This document shows positions 40,946-43,018 of a stretch of 43,018 nucleotides of DNA, piece by piece. Every line of letters begins with the position of its first letter. Position 1 is the stretch's first letter. The position numbers were made by a program, and so were the translations under genes. Where the stretch lies: positions 1-43,018 of the forward strand of contig PAKC01000015.1 of NCBI GenBank assembly GCA_002706205.1, written 5' to 3'. The stretch is from Halobacteriovoraceae bacterium. GTDB lineage: Bacteria; Bdellovibrionota; Bacteriovoracia; Bacteriovoracales; Bacteriovoracaceae. The notes below the pieces were generated by a model. It did no database searches, had not been told where the DNA came from, and worked only from the letters and a program-made list of their open reading frames with translations.

Positions 40946-42559
40946 TTAATGGTGATTTTCAATATAATCTGAGTTTTTATAGAACTTCACTTCAGGATTC
41001 TTTTCTTGGCAAAGTTTAAGATCCCAAGGAGATTTTATGCCATAACAAATACGATTCTTTCCATCTAAGAGCATATTACTGCCATAATCCGACTTAAACT
41101 TATCCTCTTGTTTTTTATTGCTAAATTTAAGCCATCTTACCCCACTAAAAGGTGTTCCTTCATAATCAGCATGGACATTATATTCATCTTCTAGACGAAA
41201 TTTTACGACTTCAAATTGCAGCGCCCCTACAGCACCTAACATTTTTTCTCCCGTTGCAGTCCGTACAAATAATTGAGTGGCCCCCTCTTCAGAAAGCTGA
41301 CGTAGCCCCTTGTCTAGATGTTTGGCCTTTAAAGGATCTTTAAGCGCCACTTTTTTAAAGAGCTCTGGAGCAAAAGCAGGAATTCCTGAATACATGATTT
41401 TTTTACCTTCAGTAAAAGTATCACCGATTTGTAACTTTCCTGTATCGTGTAAACCAATAATATCTCCAGGATAGGCTTCTTCGGCCATTTCTCTATCTCG
41501 GGCCTGAAAAATTTGAGGAGAAGTTATTTTCATTTCCTTTTCAGATCTTACATGAAAGAGCTTTTGGTTGCGCTCAAACTTGCCTGTACAGACTCGCATA
41601 AAAGCAATACGATCTCTATGTTTTTTATCCATATTGGCCTGAATTTTAAAAATGAAACCAGAGAATTTTTTTTCTTCATTCGGATCGACTATCACTTCAT
41701 CAGAGGAATGATCATAGGGAGCAAGCTTTGCTTTTCTGGCCCTAGGTCCGGGAGCATTATTAGTAATCATATCGAGCACTTCTTTGACTCCAAAATTATA
41801 TAAGGCAGAACCAAAAAAGACAGGAGTTTGGATACCGGCCAAATACTCTTCCATATTAAAAGCAGGAATAAGCTCTTGCACCATCATCAGATCTTCTTCT
41901 AATTTCTCTTTTAAGCTTTCCCCAATATATTCTACCAATTGAGGATTATTGAGATCACTGGCATCAATAATGGTTGGATTAAAAGGATCTTTTTTATCTC
42001 CAAAAACGCGAACTTTTTTCGTTTTAAGATCGTAGACACCTTTAAAATCGACTCCCATGCCAATTGGCCAGGTCATTGGAACACATTGAATACTGAGTTC
42101 TTTTTCAATATTATCTATGAGTTCAAAAGGATCAAGGGATTCACGATCAAACTTATTCATAAAAGTGGTAATAGGCGTGTCTCTAAGTCTACAAACTTCC
42201 ATGAGCTTTTGTGTCTGCTCTTCAACCCCTTTGGCCGAATCTATCATCATAAGGACAGACTCAACTGCAGTAAGAGTTCGATAGGTGTCCTCTGAGAAAT
42301 CCTTGTGTCCTGGTGTATCGAGTAAGTGAACATAACGTTGATTATAATGATAACTCATGACTGAAGAAGTTATTGAAATTCCTCTGTCTTGTTCCATTTG
42401 CATCCAGTCTGATTTGGCCGCTTCACCAGATTTGGCCTTAACCATCCCAGCTTCTCGCACAACACCACCAAACCAAATAAGTTTTTCAGTTACTGTTGTT
42501 TTCCCCGCATCCGGGTGAGAAATTATCGCAAATGTACAACGATCATTATATCTAGTCAT
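40946..42559 (-). CDS. prfC: peptide chain release factor 3
   Basis: RF3 is the GTPase that removes RF1 or RF2 from the ribosome after peptide release. G1 is AIISHPDAGKTT, the switch region has KSDWMQMEQDRGISITSSV, G3 is LLDTPGHKDFSED and G4 is MNKFDRE. The C-terminal part keeps the RF3-specific GALQFEVVKFRLEDEYNV and WLKFSNKKQEDKF. 537 residues is typical. The start is ATG 42559 with AAGGTG upstream. It is monocistronic on the minus strand as far as can be seen; no clear terminator follows its stop. Confidence 0.96.
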   Translation of the reverse strand: MTRYNDRCTFAIISHPDAGKTTVTEKLIWFGGVVREAGMVKAKSGEAAKSDWMQMEQDRGISITSSVMSYHYNQRYVHLLDTPGHKDFSEDTYRTLTAVESVLMMIDSAKGVEEQTQKLMEVCRLRDTPITTFMNKFDRESLDPFELIDNIEKELSIQCVPMTWPIGMGVDFKGVYDLKTKKVRVFGDKKDPFNPTIIDASDLNNPQLVEYIGESLKEKLEEDLMMVQELIPAFNMEEYLAGIQTPVFFGSALYNFGVKEVLDMITNNAPGPRARKAKLAPYDHSSDEVIVDPNEEKKFSGFIFKIQANMDKKHRDRIAFMRVCTGKFERNQKLFHVRSEKEMKITSPQIFQARDREMAEEAYPGDIIGLHDTGKLQIGDTFTEGKKIMYSGIPAFAPELFKKVALKDPLKAKHLDKGLRQLSEEGATQLFVRTATGEKMLGAVGALQFEVVKFRLEDEYNVHADYEGTPFSGVRWLKFSNKKQEDKFKSDYGSNMLLDGKNRICYGIKSPWDLKLCQEKNPEVKFYKNSDYIENHH

Positions 42560-42638
42560 TTTAACACCTTAATTTTATAGAGCTTATAACAGCAAAAGAG
42601 AGGATTTGTCTTTAGGAAACTCAAATTTTTGGCAAAAT

Positions 42639-42658
42639 AACTTATTTTTCCATAAGTT
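42639..42658. promoter_or_regulatory. inverted repeat upstream of prfC
   Basis: AACTTAT and ATAAGTT flank six bases, 80-100 bases ahead of the prfC start. It belongs to the 358-base gene-free stretch 42560-42917. Confidence 0.3.
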
Positions 42659-42804
42659 TTATTGTCATTTCTTTGTTTATACTATTCTTAAACCAGACTT
42701 AAGATTTGCTAAATTTTATCCACGCTAGAAACTTTTAAATATTTCCTTAAGAATGTTGTCTCCCAGTATTAACAGCTTTAAAAACTTTACCAAGTGTATC
42801 TTAA

Positions 42805-42824
42805 AAGCATTTTAAAATGTTTTT
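42805..42824. promoter_or_regulatory. AT-rich palindrome upstream of the last gene
   Basis: AAAGCATTTTAAAATGTTTT contains a perfect 12-base palindrome (42809-42820) extended by four more pairs, one of them G-T. It lies about 95 bases before the lipoprotein start and could be an operator. The remainder of 42560-42917 is AT-rich with no frame I trust. Confidence 0.3.
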
Positions 42825-42917
42825 AATAAATCTGACTAAAGAAGTTATCCGTTTTTATCGAAGTTAGATTATCATTCTAAAAGACATGAACTTTTGCACG
42901 TTGGTGAGGAAGAGATT

Positions 42918-43018
42918 ATGCGTTTTTTATTACTTGCGTTGCTGATCAGTTGCAATGAACAAACAAAAGTGAATCAAGACCCACTTTTATCACCAGAGGA
43001 TAAAGCGGTGATGGAAAA
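42918..43018 (+). CDS. lipoprotein, 3' end outside the window
   Basis: ATG at 42918 follows GAGGAAGAG and opens 33 codons to the window edge. MRFLLLALLISCNEQTKVNQ is a very short lipoprotein signal with the lipobox LISC at residues 9-12. The residue after the cysteine is Asn, so retention rules of the Lol system do not exclude outer-membrane sorting. Nothing can be said about the mature domain. Confidence 0.7.
   Translation, partial: MRFLLLALLISCNEQTKVNQDPLLSPEDKAVME

Noticed and set aside
1-43018. CRISPR arrays, rRNA, tRNA, prophage genes
   Set aside because: No regularly spaced repeats, no RNA signatures and no phage structural or integrase genes were found on either strand.

Overview
The window is an AT-rich, densely packed bacterial chromosome segment of 43 kb with about 43 protein genes, no rRNA or tRNA gene, no transposase and no CRISPR array that I can see. 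Gene content and style suggest a Gram-negative member of the Bdellovibrionota, probably near Bacteriovorax/Halobacteriovorax. The reasons are the many short-signal lipoproteins, several peptidoglycan-active enzymes (M23, MpaA-like M14, MltA), PilZ and GAF regulators, a mitochondrial/delta-proteobacterial type EF-G, TatA and KorAB. The assignment is inference from gene content, not from a marker gene.

Layout. 1-6.2 kb: a cut hypothetical gene, surE, an M23 lipoprotein, a DEDDh exonuclease, a secreted EEP nuclease, an exported protein of unknown role, and a minus-strand operon holding a very short ferredoxin. 6.4-6.5 kb: a likely small RNA with three hairpins that each show GGA in the loop, as in CsrA-titrating RNAs. 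6.6-13.1 kb: a MurQ/GCKR-like SIS protein, tatA (59 codons), queF, a ferrochelatase fused to an MFS transporter, a degenerate UbiA-like membrane protein and an MpaA-like lipoprotein. 13.2-21.2 kb: a PilZ-GAF-AAA-Fis regulator, then the run cdaA-cdaR-glmM-pdxJ-nnr-tsaE, which links c-di-AMP synthesis to cell-wall precursor supply. 21.3-24.5 kb: an Rrf2 regulator lacking Fe-S cysteines behind palindromic sites, a cysteine desulfurase, a MetE-like protein and a single-domain response regulator.

24.5-28.6 kb: a hypothetical gene, fusA, and a minus-strand locus that looks damaged: a protein-glutaminase-like gene with an in-frame TAA upstream of its catalytic domain, and a small secreted-protein gene with a possible frameshift. 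28.6-31.4 kb: LysR, CCA/poly(A) nucleotidyltransferase and GNAT genes bracketed by a 61-bp inverted repeat pair. 31.6-37.1 kb: mltA, hppD, a Nif3 protein and a three-gene MscS operon. 37.2-43 kb: korAB, a PilZ protein, prfC and the start of another lipoprotein gene.

Convergent neighbours repeatedly meet with overlaps or gaps of only a few bases (1753/1756, 8089/8092, 11218/11244, 24486/24489, 40053/40055), so the segment is very compact. The strongest leads for something undescribed are the CsrA-sponge-like RNA at 6419-6498, the ferrochelatase-MFS fusion at 8911-11244, the interrupted glutaminase gene at 27728-28606 and the inverted repeat pair at 28634/31367.
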